DNA of 64,000 bases from Pedobacter ghigonis (GCF_903166585.1 NZ_CAESCM010000022.1:1-64000); one strand, 5' to 3'; counted from the stretch's first letter, positions 33,355 through 42,876 are shown. Notes: generated by a model not told the origin, from the sequence alone. Numbers and translations are program-made.

Positions 33355-34161
33355 TTATTTTACGATTCCGGCAAAGCGTTGATAAAATACCGTAGGACTA
33401 TTTTCGTGCTTAGGCGCATATTTTCCGGCAATAATAGGCACATAAATAACACGGCGTCTGCTTTCTTCACCTCTAATGGCCGATTCAGCTACGCGGTGCC
33501 AAAGTCTGCCATCGTGAATGGTTAAATCGCCTGCCTGTGGCAAAATGGATACCTCTTGCGCATCGGGCTTGTTATCTAAAAAGTATTTTTTGCGGAAAAG
33601 CATTTGATAGATATTCTGCTTATGCGTGCCTGGAATGATCTTTAAACCACCATTTTCTGGTTTTAAAGTACTTAAATGTATGCCTACATTAAGCATAGGG
33701 TTTAGTTTGGTACCGTAAAAAATATCCCTCAAACCATCTGTATGCCAGCCCATTTTGCTAAACTTACTTTCAGGTCCGTTAATGTAATGGTTAAATACCA
33801 TGCCGTCTTTTTCTTCAGTTCCTAAACGTGCACCTTCGCCTGCCAGTTGAAGCAATGCATTAAAGCGTGGATCAAGGAGCAAGCCACTTAAAGTTTGGTG
33901 GTGCTGGTTAATAAAGGCAAAGCGCTGTACAATGGCTGAACCATCAAGGTCTTTCCCGTATTTAATAGGCACCCCGTTAATTTTCTTAATATCTTGCTGA
34001 AGCCATTTTTGTTCTACCTGTTTAGAAGCCTCAACAATGGCTGAAACTGTTTCAGGTTTAATGAAGTTTTTAAAATGGATAAATCCGTGTGTATTAAAAA
34101 AATCGAGCTGTTGTGCAGTTAATTGATCAGATAAGGTAAAGGTTGGATACGATGTTGCCAT
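33355..34161 (-). CDS. phytanoyl-CoA dioxygenase (PhyH) family protein
   Basis: 268 residues with the double-stranded beta-helix of Fe(II)/2-oxoglutarate oxygenases. The iron triad is visible: HTD in MGWHTDGLRDIF (HxD) and the distal His in HDGRLWHRVAES; an Arg in the following REESRRRVIYVP region may bind 2-oxoglutarate. N-terminal LTAQQLDFFNTHGFIHFKNFI is the typical PhyH opening. Such enzymes hydroxylate small molecules or lipids; the substrate cannot be told. Monocistronic, with a 600-base upstream spacer containing low-complexity repeats. Confidence 0.88.
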   Translation of the reverse strand: MATSYPTFTLSDQLTAQQLDFFNTHGFIHFKNFIKPETVSAIVEASKQVEQKWLQQDIKKINGVPIKYGKDLDGSAIVQRFAFINQHHQTLSGLLLDPRFNALLQLAGEGARLGTEEKDGMVFNHYINGPESKFSKMGWHTDGLRDIFYGTKLNPMLNVGIHLSTLKPENGGLKIIPGTHKQNIYQMLFRKKYFLDNKPDAQEVSILPQAGDLTIHDGRLWHRVAESAIRGEESRRRVIYVPIIAGKYAPKHENSPTVFYQRFAGIVK

Positions 34162-34454
34162 GTGTCAAAAAAAATTAAAAGTTTAAGAAAAAGATAAATT
34201 GGATTTAGTATTATGCGCAACAACAGCACATTCGCATGGGCGAGTGGTTCGGTACTGGTAGAAAATAAAACAAAAATGTTTTATCCGACATAATCTATAG
34301 ATTTAGTAGTATTTAATACAAACGTAATATATTTTTAACATTCCAAAGAATTTTATTTCATTTTTTTATTTTTTTTGTGCTGATTCAGAATCTAATACGG
34401 TTCGGCCGGAAGAAAGGGCCTGGTACAGTTGATTAAAAAAGACTCGTCGTAGGG
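34162..34454. other. spacer upstream of the PhyH gene
   Basis: About 290 AT-rich bases without an open frame of note. The A- and T-rich stretches at 34170-34190 and 34320-34380 may hold promoter elements for the minus-strand PhyH gene. No terminator or RNA gene was recognised. Confidence 0.35.
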
Positions 34455-34756
34455 GAGGATTACTAACTGCTAACTGAAAATTGGTTCATTAGTCATTGGT
34501 TCATTGGTCATTAGTTCATCAGTACTGCAAACTGCCAACTGCAAACTGGTTATTGTTCATTAGTACTGCAAACCACCAACTGCCAACTGCAAACTGATTA
34601 TTGGTTCATCGGTCATTGGTTCATTAATACTGCAAACTGCTAACTGTAAACTGGTTCATTGGTCATTAGTACTGCAAACCACCAACTGCTAACTGCAAAC
34701 TGATTATTGGTTCATTAGTACTACAAACTGCTAACTGAAAACCGCTACCTGAAAAC
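34455..34756. repeat. low-complexity repeat array (CAAACTGCYAACTG / GGTTCATTAGTCATT)
   Basis: About 300 bases made of two short phrases in alternation. ACTGCAAACTGCYAACTG-type blocks recur at least four times, and GGTTCATTRGTCATT-type blocks recur between them. There is no fixed period and no spacer, so this is not CRISPR. It ends ten bases before the SDR gene 3' end (34766). Such arrays occur in intergenic DNA of many Sphingobacteria. Confidence 0.85.
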
Positions 34757-34765
34757 ACTCAAATA

Positions 34766-35557
34766 CTAGGTTTTATAAATCCCGGCTGCCATTTTCTCGA
34801 TAAAAGCTTTAGGTAAAATCCTGTTGGCATAAACGCTGATGATATTGGTAAAACCCGGAATGATTTCAGATTTTTTGGCAAACATGCCTTTAATGGCAAT
34901 TTCAGCTACATCATCGGGTTTCATGTTAAATTTTTCGGCCATTTTGCTAAAGGCATCTAAACCGGCGCGTTCGGCAAAGCCCGTATCAACAGGCCCGGGA
35001 CTTAAACAGGTAACCGAAACAGGTCCCGATTTAAGTTCGAACCTTAAAGCCCTTGTAAACGACAACACAAAAGCTTTGGTAGCCGAATAAATCGCAAGGG
35101 TAGGCACGGCCTGATATGCTGCGGTGCTGCAAACATTCAGGATATAAGCCTGCTTTTCTTTTTGTAGCATCGGTAGGAAATAATGGCAAAGTGAGGTAAC
35201 CATGTTCATGTTTAACTGGCACATTTCCAATTGTTCGGGCAGGCTAAGCGCTCCGAAATTGCCCCACAGGCCATAACCTGCATTGTTAATGAGTATCGAA
35301 ATATTTACCTCTTTCTTTAAAACCCATTGATAGAGATCGGGAGCTGCATTGGGTTCAGTCAAATCGATCGCTAAACTATGCACCTTTACGGCATAGCTGG
35401 CCTGAATCTCCCGTTGCAATTCATCAAGTGCAGTAACAGAACGGGCAACAAGCAACAGGTTAATTTTTCTTTTGGCCAGGGCAATGGCCATTGCTTTTCC
35501 TATTCCTTTACTTGCTCCGGTAATGAGGGCATAAGTTGGGTTTGTTTCAGACATCAT
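34766..35557 (-). CDS. short-chain dehydrogenase/reductase
   Basis: 263 residues, classical SDR. Cofactor loop TGASKGIGKAM (residues ~14-24; the Arg in VARSV suggests NADP), NNAGYG at about 90, catalytic Ser in NVCSTAAYQ and Y-x3-K in AIYSATKAF (about 155-160), then PGPVDTGF. A C-terminal extension of about 50 residues (MKPDDVAEIAIKGMFAKKSEIIPGFTN...KMAAGIYK) resembles DltE/YqjQ-like short-chain enzymes acting on lipids or carbonyls. The second of the two starting Met codons (35554) is equally possible. Confidence 0.88.
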   Translation of the reverse strand: MMSETNPTYALITGASKGIGKAMAIALAKRKINLLLVARSVTALDELQREIQASYAVKVHSLAIDLTEPNAAPDLYQWVLKKEVNISILINNAGYGLWGNFGALSLPEQLEMCQLNMNMVTSLCHYFLPMLQKEKQAYILNVCSTAAYQAVPTLAIYSATKAFVLSFTRALRFELKSGPVSVTCLSPGPVDTGFAERAGLDAFSKMAEKFNMKPDDVAEIAIKGMFAKKSEIIPGFTNIISVYANRILPKAFIEKMAAGIYKT

Positions 35558-35664
35558 TTACAGCTGGTAGTTTTTTGGCTAATATCAATAATACTCGCGA
35601 ACAAAGGAAATTTGGGAATAGTATCTTTTTTTATTTTATTATTTTTAACAAGTCTAAATAATGT

Positions 35665-35672
35665 TAGCTTTG
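35665..35672 (+). promoter_or_regulatory. -7 promoter element before the TonB receptor gene
   Basis: TAGCTTTG matches TAnnTTTG. Transcription would start near 35680, ten bases before ATG 35689. No good -33 TTTG was found at the usual distance, and no firm Fur-type operator was recognised by eye. Confidence 0.4.
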
Positions 35673-35688
35673 CCGAAATTTAATTTTA

Positions 35689-38040
35689 ATGAAACACACT
35701 TACCTCCGATTAATCGCGCTAACACTCTCTATTTTATCAGCATTGCCACTTTTTGCACAAACCGATAAGGGTGCAATCAGGGGTAAGGTAGTTGATTCGT
35801 TAGGCAACAATATTCCATTTGCCAACATTGTGGTTAAAAAACAAAACCTTAAAACTACTTCCGATAAACTTGGTACATTTAAATTAATAGCTGTGCCTGC
35901 AGGGAATCAGCAAATCAGGGTTTCGATTACCGGTTATAATCAATTAGAACAAAGTGTACTGGTTAAGGCAAATGATACCACTACGGTTACCTTTACCTTA
36001 AAAGAGCAGCAATCAGATTTAAATGATGTGATTGTTTCGGCCAGCAGAAGACCCGAGTCTTTATCACAAACACCATCGTCGGTAACCGTGCTTGCTGCCA
36101 AAGAACTGGCTACACAATCAACCATTAGTCCCAATTTAGCCAATATACTTTCTTATAGTGTACCAGGTTTAGGTTTTTCTACTAACCAGACTGGAAACTC
36201 CGGACAAACCTTACGTGGCCGTAACGTGCTGGTATTAATTGATGGGATACCACAATCTACGCCACTAAGGGCAGGTGGAAGGGATATCCGCAGTATCGAT
36301 CCTTCTGTTGTAGAGCGTGTAGAAGTTATTAAAGGTGCAACAGCCATTTATGGTAATGGTGCCGAAGGTGGTTTAATCAATTACATTACTAAAAATGGTG
36401 ATAAAGGAAAAGCTTTTGGTGGTTATACACAAGCCGGCTTAACCGGAAACCTGAAAGGCGACAGTACCATAGGCTATCGTTTTTCGCAGCAGTTTTATGG
36501 TAAGGTAGCTAAATTCGATTATCTGGTAAGCGGGATGTACGAAAAAACGGGTGTTTACCGCGATGCGGAAGGCCTGGTTATCTCACCCGAATATGGTCTT
36601 GGCGAAACCAAATCTTACAATGGTTTTGTAAAATTGGGTTATAATTTCACCGCAAAACAACGCCTGCAATTGATGTACAATTATTTCAGCTCGCGCCAGC
36701 ATTCGCTTTATACCACAAAAGAAGGTGTATTTGGGCAATCTCCAGCCATTGGGGTTTATGGTACGCGCTTAGGTGTTGATGAAGGTACACGCTTTAACCA
36801 CAATGCCAATTTGCAGTATACCAGTCAGCAGATTTTTGGTAAAACCGATTTAACAGCCAATTTATATTATCAGGATTTCTATACCATTTATTCTAACTCT
36901 GCTTCGTTTTTCGGTGGAGGTCAATCGGCCATTACTTCTACTAAAAAAGGAGCAAGGGTAAATTTAAACACACCTTTCAACCTTACAGCAAATGTGCCGG
37001 TAACCTTAAACTACGGTTTAGATTTAATGAACGATAAAACAGCCCAGAGCTTAACTGATGGGCGTTTATGGGTGCCTAACATGAACATGGTTAACTTTGC
37101 TCCATACTTGCAGGCATCAACCACGCTCTTTAACGATTTAACCATTAAAGGTGGTTTAAGGGCCGAAAATATCAATATAGATGTTGATGATTTTAACACC
37201 CTGGCTACTGGTGCAAACGGTGCAGGTAGTATTGCCGTACAAGGCGGGAAATTAAACTATAATGCATTTGTTTTTAATGCAGGTGCAAGGTATTCTAAAT
37301 TCAAATTTTTTAATCCTTTTATCAGTTACGCACAATCGTTTTCGGTTTTCGAACTGGGTAGGGTGTTAAGAGCAGCTAAAAGCAATACTTTATCGCAATT
37401 AGAAACCAAACCCATCATTGTAAACAATTACGAAGCTGGTTTTAGCAGTACTGTAGGTAAATTAAACTTCAGTGCAGCTTATTATTACAGCACCTCTAAA
37501 CTTGGTGCCAACCTGTTAGAAGTAAACGGTACTTATATTTCGCAACGCATTCCGGAACGTGTTTACGGTTTCGAGCTACAGGCTGATTATCAGATTCTGC
37601 GCGATTTGAGCATTGGCGGTAACTATGCACAGGTAGAAGGAAAAGGCGATGTAGATAACGACGGTAATTTTAATGGTGATAAAGATGTGTACCTGAACAC
37701 CACCCGGATCCCACCTTCTAAAACTACAGTCTACCTAAAATACTCGGGGGTTAAAAACCTGACATTAGATGTAAACTGGATGCGTGTGGGTAACAGGGAT
37801 CGCTTTAAAACCAATGCTGCAGGCAAATATTTAATCGGCGAAGGCCCGGTAAAAGCGTTTAACTTATTTAACTTAGCAGCAGCTTATCAGGTTAGCCAAC
37901 CATTAAGACTATCGCTTGGTGTAGAAAACCTGTTAAACAAAGTATATTACCCCGCTATATCTCAGTTTTATGGAAGTAACATAAATTATGTGAGGGGAAA
38001 TGGACGCAGGTTTAACCTGTCAGCTGGTTATGCATTTTAA
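35689..38040 (+). CDS. TonB-dependent siderophore-type receptor
   Basis: 783 residues, signal peptide to about residue 24 (LPLFAQ). CarbopepD_reg-like domain at 28-110 (GAIRGKVVDSLGNNIPFANIVV), TonB-box region (SDLNDVIVSASRRPESL) at 115-130, plug (TLRGRNVLVLIDGIPQSTPLRAGGRDIRSIDPSVVERVEVIKGATAIYGNGAEGGLINYIT) and a 22-strand barrel ending NGRRFNLSAGYAF. The plug text and length are those of ferric siderophore receptors. The next gene, three bases after its stop codon, is a PepSY-membrane protein, the usual companion of siderophore receptors, which supports iron uptake. The siderophore is not known. Confidence 0.9.
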   Translation: MKHTYLRLIALTLSILSALPLFAQTDKGAIRGKVVDSLGNNIPFANIVVKKQNLKTTSDKLGTFKLIAVPAGNQQIRVSITGYNQLEQSVLVKANDTTTVTFTLKEQQSDLNDVIVSASRRPESLSQTPSSVTVLAAKELATQSTISPNLANILSYSVPGLGFSTNQTGNSGQTLRGRNVLVLIDGIPQSTPLRAGGRDIRSIDPSVVERVEVIKGATAIYGNGAEGGLINYITKNGDKGKAFGGYTQAGLTGNLKGDSTIGYRFSQQFYGKVAKFDYLVSGMYEKTGVYRDAEGLVISPEYGLGETKSYNGFVKLGYNFTAKQRLQLMYNYFSSRQHSLYTTKEGVFGQSPAIGVYGTRLGVDEGTRFNHNANLQYTSQQIFGKTDLTANLYYQDFYTIYSNSASFFGGGQSAITSTKKGARVNLNTPFNLTANVPVTLNYGLDLMNDKTAQSLTDGRLWVPNMNMVNFAPYLQASTTLFNDLTIKGGLRAENINIDVDDFNTLATGANGAGSIAVQGGKLNYNAFVFNAGARYSKFKFFNPFISYAQSFSVFELGRVLRAAKSNTLSQLETKPIIVNNYEAGFSSTVGKLNFSAAYYYSTSKLGANLLEVNGTYISQRIPERVYGFELQADYQILRDLSIGGNYAQVEGKGDVDNDGNFNGDKDVYLNTTRIPPSKTTVYLKYSGVKNLTLDVNWMRVGNRDRFKTNAAGKYLIGEGPVKAFNLFNLAAAYQVSQPLRLSLGVENLLNKVYYPAISQFYGSNINYVRGNGRRFNLSAGYAF

Positions 38041-38043
38041 TTG

Positions 38044-39147
38044 ATGAGAAAAAAGAATTTCAAAAATACCATCAGGAACATACACTTATGGCTTGGCCTG
38101 GTAACTGGCCTGGTGGTATTTATAATCAGTATTACCGGATCTATTTACGTATTTGAGGAAGAGATCAGGGAATTTACGCAGAAAGATTTTCGCTACGTAG
38201 GGCTTCAACAGAAGCCCTTTGTGGGTTTAGACAGTGTAATTACTGCTTTTGAAAAACTGTCGCCTAAAGATCCCCTGAGGCTCATCCGTATGGAAGAAGC
38301 TTTCCCGAATGCAACAGTCGAAATTACAACCAAAAAAGGAGCCGCTTATTACTTTAATCCTTACAATGCAGCTTTGGTAAAGAAAGGAAAAGAAGATTGG
38401 TTGGCAGTGGTAGAGCATATTCATACATCGCTGCTGTTGGGTAAAACCGGCGAATTTATCATGCAATGGTCGGTAGTGATCTTCGTAATCATGCTCATTA
38501 CAGGCTTAGTGCTTTGGTTTCCGGGACAAATGCGCTTATTAAAGCAATCGCTTACCATTAAGCGGAAAGCTTCTTTTAAGCGCTTAAATTACGATTTGCA
38601 CAATGTTTTGGGTTTTTATGCATCGCTTGTACTGCTGGTAACGGCGTTAAGTGGTTTGTATTTTGCTTTTAAGGGCGTTAAAAATGCTGCCAGTTTCTTT
38701 ACCGGAAGCAAACTAACCCAGGGCAAAGCAGTGGTGGCAGCAAAGTCTACCCTTGTCGATCCTTTAGCTGTGCGTTATAATAAAATATATACTGCAGCGA
38801 AAACACAATATCCGGGAGCTGTTTCAAGCAGTTTATCGGTGCGTGGCAAAGGCGAACTGCGCCTGCGGATGATTTATCCTTATCGCTGGGCTCGCAATCA
38901 GAATACCTTTTTCTATGATGAAGCTACAGGGGCGATGCTAAGGTCGAAACTATACGCAGATTTTAACGGTGCTGATTTGATTGAAGCTACGAACTACGAT
39001 CTGCATACGGGCAGACTGTTTGGTTTACCGCATAAGATTGTGTCGTTTTTGGCCAGTTTAATTGCGGCAAGTTTGCCAGTTACGGGTTGTATTATCTGGT
39101 GGAAAAAGAGGAAGAAAAAGCCTAAACAGATAGTGCGTGTTGCTTAG
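38044..39147 (+). CDS. PepSY-associated membrane protein (iron uptake, reductase-like)
   Basis: 367 residues with four membrane helices (IHLWLGLVTGLVVFIISITGSIYVF near the N-terminus, VVIFVIMLITGLVLWF, VLGFYASLVLLVTALSGLYFAF, IVSFLASLIAASLPVTGCIIWW). Conserved His residues in NIHLWLG, VEHIHTSLL and YDLHNVLG could bind heme. Relatives accompany siderophore receptors and are thought to reduce or transfer Fe(III). The ATG at 38044 is used; a TTG three bases earlier is the alternative. It ends before a large repeat array. Confidence 0.85.
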   Translation: MRKKNFKNTIRNIHLWLGLVTGLVVFIISITGSIYVFEEEIREFTQKDFRYVGLQQKPFVGLDSVITAFEKLSPKDPLRLIRMEEAFPNATVEITTKKGAAYYFNPYNAALVKKGKEDWLAVVEHIHTSLLLGKTGEFIMQWSVVIFVIMLITGLVLWFPGQMRLLKQSLTIKRKASFKRLNYDLHNVLGFYASLVLLVTALSGLYFAFKGVKNAASFFTGSKLTQGKAVVAAKSTLVDPLAVRYNKIYTAAKTQYPGAVSSSLSVRGKGELRLRMIYPYRWARNQNTFFYDEATGAMLRSKLYADFNGADLIEATNYDLHTGRLFGLPHKIVSFLASLIAASLPVTGCIIWWKKRKKKPKQIVRVA

Positions 39148-39201
39148 GCTCGAATCGGTGTAGGGTATCGTTGTTCTGAACTTGCTTCGGAATCTCTTCT
39201 T

Positions 39202-39890
39202 TTAACCGCAGAGCACGCAGAGGAATACGCAAAGGGCACAGAGCAGGACGCAATTTGTTTCCCGCGGATTACACAGATAACCGCAGAACTAGTTTGTTCG
39301 TATTTGCTTCGGACACCTCGACTATTTTAACCGCAGAGCACGCAGAGAAAAAGCACGAAGGGCACAGAGCAGGGCGCAACTTGTTTCCCGCGGATTACCC
39401 TGATGACGCAGAAAAGCTTTGTTCGTATTGGCTTCCGACCTCGGACACCGGACTCCCGACTTTTAACCGCAGAGAAAAGGCACGAAGGGCACAGAGCAAG
39501 GCGCAGGTTTTACGCTAATCTTCGCCGAAAGGTTTTGTTCAAATTATCATCGGACACCGGACTTCCGACTTTTAACCGCAGAGAACGCAGAGAAAAGGCA
39601 CGAAGGGCACAGAGCAGGGCGCAGGTTTTACGCTAATCTTCGCCGAAAGGTTTTGTTCAAATTATCATCGGACACCTGACTTCCGACTTTTAACCGCAGA
39701 GCGTGCAGAGAAATGCGCAAAGGGCACAAAGCAGGGCGCAACTTGTTTCCCGCGAATTACGCTGATGACCGCAGAAAAGCTTTGTTCGTATTGGCTTCCG
39801 ACCTCGGACCCCGGACTTCTGACTATTTTAACCGCAAAACGCGTTAGTTCATATAATCATCAGACACCGGACTTCTGACTAACCAGTCTT
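39202..39890. repeat. six-unit tandem repeat, TTAACCGCAGAG type
   Basis: Units start with TTAACCGCAGAG-like text at 39202, 39327, 39463, 39572, 39690 and 39828 (spacings 125, 136, 109, 118, 138; the last copy is partial). Each contains GCACGAAGGGCACAGAGC, then TTTCCCGCGGATTAC or TTTTACGCTAATCTTCGCCG, and ends CGGACACCGGACTTCCGACT-like. Short frames across it (for example 39255-39636) are products of the repeat, not genes. The same vocabulary reappears, mostly inverted, at 63156-63370. Confidence 0.9.
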
Positions 39891-40139
39891 TTTAAGTGAT
39901 TTTCTTGTATGATAATCAAGACTTCGCAAACAAAAAGCGTTTCAATATTGTAATACTAATTCCTCTAACACGGGAGTAATTGGAAAGGGATAGCTATGGA
40001 TGTAGTTATCCTTTTCTTATTTAATGAACGTAATGAGAGATTGATTTGTTTAGTTCATTTTGTTCAGTATCAACTTCTCATAGTTGCACAGGTTGTAGTT
40101 TTTTAAACAACTATTTGGTGTGCATGCTGTTGTTTAGGC
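39891..40139. other. spacer with one strong hairpin
   Basis: No gene was found up to the small membrane frame at 40140. A 13-bp hairpin (39984-39996 with 40003-40015, two G-U pairs, loop TGGATG) ends in a T-rich run (CCTTTTCTTATTTA), like an intrinsic terminator, although no gene upstream obviously needs it. An unannotated short RNA ending there is possible. Confidence 0.4.
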
Positions 40140-40241
40140 ATGGATGATCGGTTGAACTTTATTTTAGGCGTTGTATTTTTGTTGGCAGGTGTGGTAGTTT
40201 TTTATTTTATTTTTAAACCAGATCGTGAAAAGAAAAGGTAG
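40140..40241 (+). CDS. possible 33-residue single-span membrane peptide
   Basis: ATG 40140 opens a 33-codon frame. The product has a short polar head (MDDRLN), one hydrophobic helix (FILGVVFLLAGVVVFYFIF) and a positively charged tail (KPDREKKR). The head-helix-basic tail layout fits a small inner membrane protein with the basic end in the cytoplasm. There is no homolog known to me. The coding region is too short for codon-bias support, so it is a candidate only. Confidence 0.4.
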   Translation: MDDRLNFILGVVFLLAGVVVFYFIFKPDREKKR

Positions 40242-40521
40242 TTAATTTTGGTCGGTGACTGGGTTAATTAAGCAGCTAAACCAGTTTTATCTTCAGCGGA
40301 GCGTATATTTTCTTAATTTTCTTTCTTTAAAACTCAAAATTTTTGCAGGAATAAGTAGTGTATTCAAAGCATGCTTTAAAGTGATGCTAAATACTTTTAG
40401 TATCTATTTTCCTGAATCTTTTTACAAGCTGGTAGCTAAGCTTTTTTGCAGATTTAAGCAGTTTCCAGTCCGTTATCCTTTTTCCATTTTCCATATTTTT
40501 TGTACCCTTGTAGAAAAAACA

Positions 40522-40803
40522 ATGGATAAACCACTGATAAGCATAACTTATTGCCCTAAATGCGGATGGATGTTACGCTCGGCTTATATGGCACAGGAAA
40601 TTTTAACCACTTTTGTCGACGAAGTTAAAGGAGTAGCATTAATGCCTGCCGAAACATCAGGCGTTTTCACCGTATATATAGGCGAAAAACTAATCTTTGA
40701 TAGAAAGCAGATGCAGCGTTTCCCAGAAATTAAAGAGCTGAAACAGCTGATCCGCGATGAAGTAAGCCCGGATAAAAACCTTGGCCATTCTGATATTAAG
40801 TAG
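40522..40803 (+). CDS. Rdx/selenoprotein-W-like thioredoxin-fold protein
   Basis: 93 residues from ATG 40522 (MDKPLISITYCPKCGWMLR). The CxxC at Cys11-Cys14 replaces the CxxU of mammalian SelW/SelT/SelV/SelH relatives (Rdx family), and the beta-strand FTVYIGEKLIFDRK is typical. These thioredoxin-like proteins are thought to act in redox control; the exact partner is unknown. A longer open frame upstream (from 40255) has no domain and is not used. No signal peptide, so cytoplasmic. Confidence 0.82.
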   Translation: MDKPLISITYCPKCGWMLRSAYMAQEILTTFVDEVKGVALMPAETSGVFTVYIGEKLIFDRKQMQRFPEIKELKQLIRDEVSPDKNLGHSDIK

Positions 40804-40914
40804 TTTAGATTAAATTAATAGCCAGAGCATACAGTTGTTTTTTCAGTTGAACATTAAATAGCATTCAAAATATGCTTATACTTATTTTAAATTAAACGCT
40901 CACTTCACTCAGGT

Positions 40915-42768
40915 ATGATAAAGAAAGGCTCGATATTTTTCTTTTTACTGCTGCTTTTAGGCTTTTCTGGCTTTGCTCAATCTTCAGAAACCGAAAAGTT
41001 AAAAGAATCAATCAAGGGCATTACCGATAGCTTTAAATATGTAGATGCATTAAACAGGCTCGCTTTTCTAATGTATGAAAAAAATGCCGATAGCACTTTT
41101 TATTATACCCGCATAGCCCGTGAAACCGCTAATCGCCTTAATTATGCAAAAGGTAAAGCAGATGCTTTAAATAATCTGGGTACATTTTTCGATATCAAAG
41201 GAAATCTGCAGCTCGCATTACGGTATTATAACGAAGCAAACACCGGTTACAGCAAGGTAAAAGATTCTGTTAACATTGTTCAAACCATCATGAACATTGC
41301 CATGGTTTACAAAGAACTGGATAAGGATCAGCGTGCTATTCAGTGGTTTAACAGGGCCGTTAAAAAAGGCAATGAGTTGAAGAAGGATTCTATCTTGTCG
41401 CTGGTGATTTATAATTATCTTTTAATTTATCCGGATAAATATAAAGCAGGGGATAAGAAAAGATACATTTCGAAAGCTAGAGATATCGCTTTAAAGTATA
41501 AGGATGAACGTACCTTGCTTGCCATTGATCAGTTGATCGCTGATGAACTGATTGCAAACGGAAAATTAAAAGAGGGGCTGCAACTTCTCCATCGTACCAT
41601 TAACCGAGCGATTAACAGAAAACTGTTCTATGTATCAATGGATATGATGGTTGATATGGGCGATCAGCTCATGGCCAGCGATACGGCAATGGCCTCGGAC
41701 TATTACAAAAAAGGACTTGCGTTGGCCGATAAAAATGGTTTTCTGATCTACAGTAAAATCTTTTCGAGAAAACTGTTCGATTATTATTTGCTAAATGGTA
41801 GTGCCGGATCTGCTTCAGTGTATAGTCGAAAAATGATTTTACTTCAGGAAGAGCAGGATAAAATAAACAATTCATCCAGTGTTGATTACCTCGATTATGG
41901 GCTTAAGGAACAGCAGGTAGTTACTTTGCAGGAGCGATCAAGATATCAGGTTGTTTTGCTGGTAGCCATTACGGTTGCTTGTTTATTGGCAATTGCTATG
42001 CTGAATGTAATCAGGCGGAGTTTAAAACAAACTAAAAAATTAAACCTGAAAGTAATTAATAAAAATAAACAGATGGGAGAGACGCTTAGGGCATTAGAAC
42101 AAAGTCAAGCCGATAACACCAATCTGTTAAAAATTGTTGCACATGATCTTCGTAGCCCTATAGCAGCTATTTATACTGCTTCAGATTTGATGACTAGTGA
42201 TATAGAACGCTCGCAGGATGACCTGGACATGCTTTCGCTGATTAAAAATTTGAGTAAGAATTCGCTTGAACTCGTGAAAGATTTGTTGCAAGCACAAGTC
42301 ACAACTGGTTCGCTTCATAAAACACCAATTGAGCTCGACGAAATGCTCCGCTACTGTGTTGCTATATTGAAGGATAGTGCCGCTGCAAAAGAACAGCGTA
42401 TTGAGCTGGATGCAAAGCCGCTTATCATTTCTGCCAGTGGAGAGAAGCTTTGGCGGGTAATAAGTAACCTCATTGCCAACGCCATAAAATTTAGTCCGAA
42501 TGGTGCTACAATCGGAGTGAAAATGGAAGAAGGCAAGGGGCTGGTTAAAATTGAGGTTGACGACGAAGGCATAGGTATCCCAGCGGAAATTGAAGATAAA
42601 ATTTTCGAGATGTTTACCGATGCAAAACGTCATGGAACAGCCGGAGAACAACCTTTTGGCCTCGGACTGGCCATCTCAAAACAAATTGTAGAGGCCCATG
42701 GTGGAAAAATCTGGTTCGAAAGGAAAGCAGTTAAAGGAACTGTTTTTATTGTCGAATTACCACTTTAA
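40915..42768 (+). CDS. TPR sensor histidine kinase, membrane-bound
   Basis: 617 residues. A signal peptide (LLGFSGFAQ) is followed by tetratricopeptide-like repeats to about 310 (NRLAFLMYEKNADSTFYYTRIARETAN, ADALNNLGTFFDIKGNLQLALRYYNEA...). A membrane helix near 343-362 (VVLLVAITVACLLAIAMLNVI) leads to a short coiled coil, then the phosphoacceptor His410 in IVAHDLRSPIAAI and a full ATPase domain (VISNLIANAIKFSPNG, DDEGIGIP, PFGLGLAISKQIVEAHGGKI). No receiver or DNA-binding domain is attached and no response regulator lies beside it, so its partner is elsewhere. Typical of Bacteroidota orphan kinases. Confidence 0.88.
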   Translation: MIKKGSIFFFLLLLLGFSGFAQSSETEKLKESIKGITDSFKYVDALNRLAFLMYEKNADSTFYYTRIARETANRLNYAKGKADALNNLGTFFDIKGNLQLALRYYNEANTGYSKVKDSVNIVQTIMNIAMVYKELDKDQRAIQWFNRAVKKGNELKKDSILSLVIYNYLLIYPDKYKAGDKKRYISKARDIALKYKDERTLLAIDQLIADELIANGKLKEGLQLLHRTINRAINRKLFYVSMDMMVDMGDQLMASDTAMASDYYKKGLALADKNGFLIYSKIFSRKLFDYYLLNGSAGSASVYSRKMILLQEEQDKINNSSSVDYLDYGLKEQQVVTLQERSRYQVVLLVAITVACLLAIAMLNVIRRSLKQTKKLNLKVINKNKQMGETLRALEQSQADNTNLLKIVAHDLRSPIAAIYTASDLMTSDIERSQDDLDMLSLIKNLSKNSLELVKDLLQAQVTTGSLHKTPIELDEMLRYCVAILKDSAAAKEQRIELDAKPLIISASGEKLWRVISNLIANAIKFSPNGATIGVKMEEGKGLVKIEVDDEGIGIPAEIEDKIFEMFTDAKRHGTAGEQPFGLGLAISKQIVEAHGGKIWFERKAVKGTVFIVELPL

Positions 42769-42868
42769 CGTCCTTCAAAATACCAATAAAATTTCCCCTT
42801 TTCGATACATCAATTCAGGTAAATAAAAAAAAATCCGATAAAAGTATATTAATTCTATGGATTTTATA

Positions 42869-42876
42869 TACATTTG
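42869..42876 (+). promoter_or_regulatory. -7 element upstream of tRNA-Cys
   Basis: TACATTTG matches TAnnTTTG exactly. It lies 38 bases before the tRNA 5' end, leaving a leader of about 30 bases that RNase P would remove. No clear -33 TTTG was seen. Confidence 0.4.

Noticed and set aside
34455-34756. CRISPR or tandem coding repeat
   Set aside because: There is no fixed period, no spacer and no continuous frame.
39255-39636. Short open frames across the 39.2-39.9 kb array
   Set aside because: They change with each repeat copy and encode the repeat itself; no start context or family.
40255-40521. Upstream part of the open frame at the Rdx gene
   Set aside because: No domain and poor composition; the Rdx fold starts at ATG 40522.
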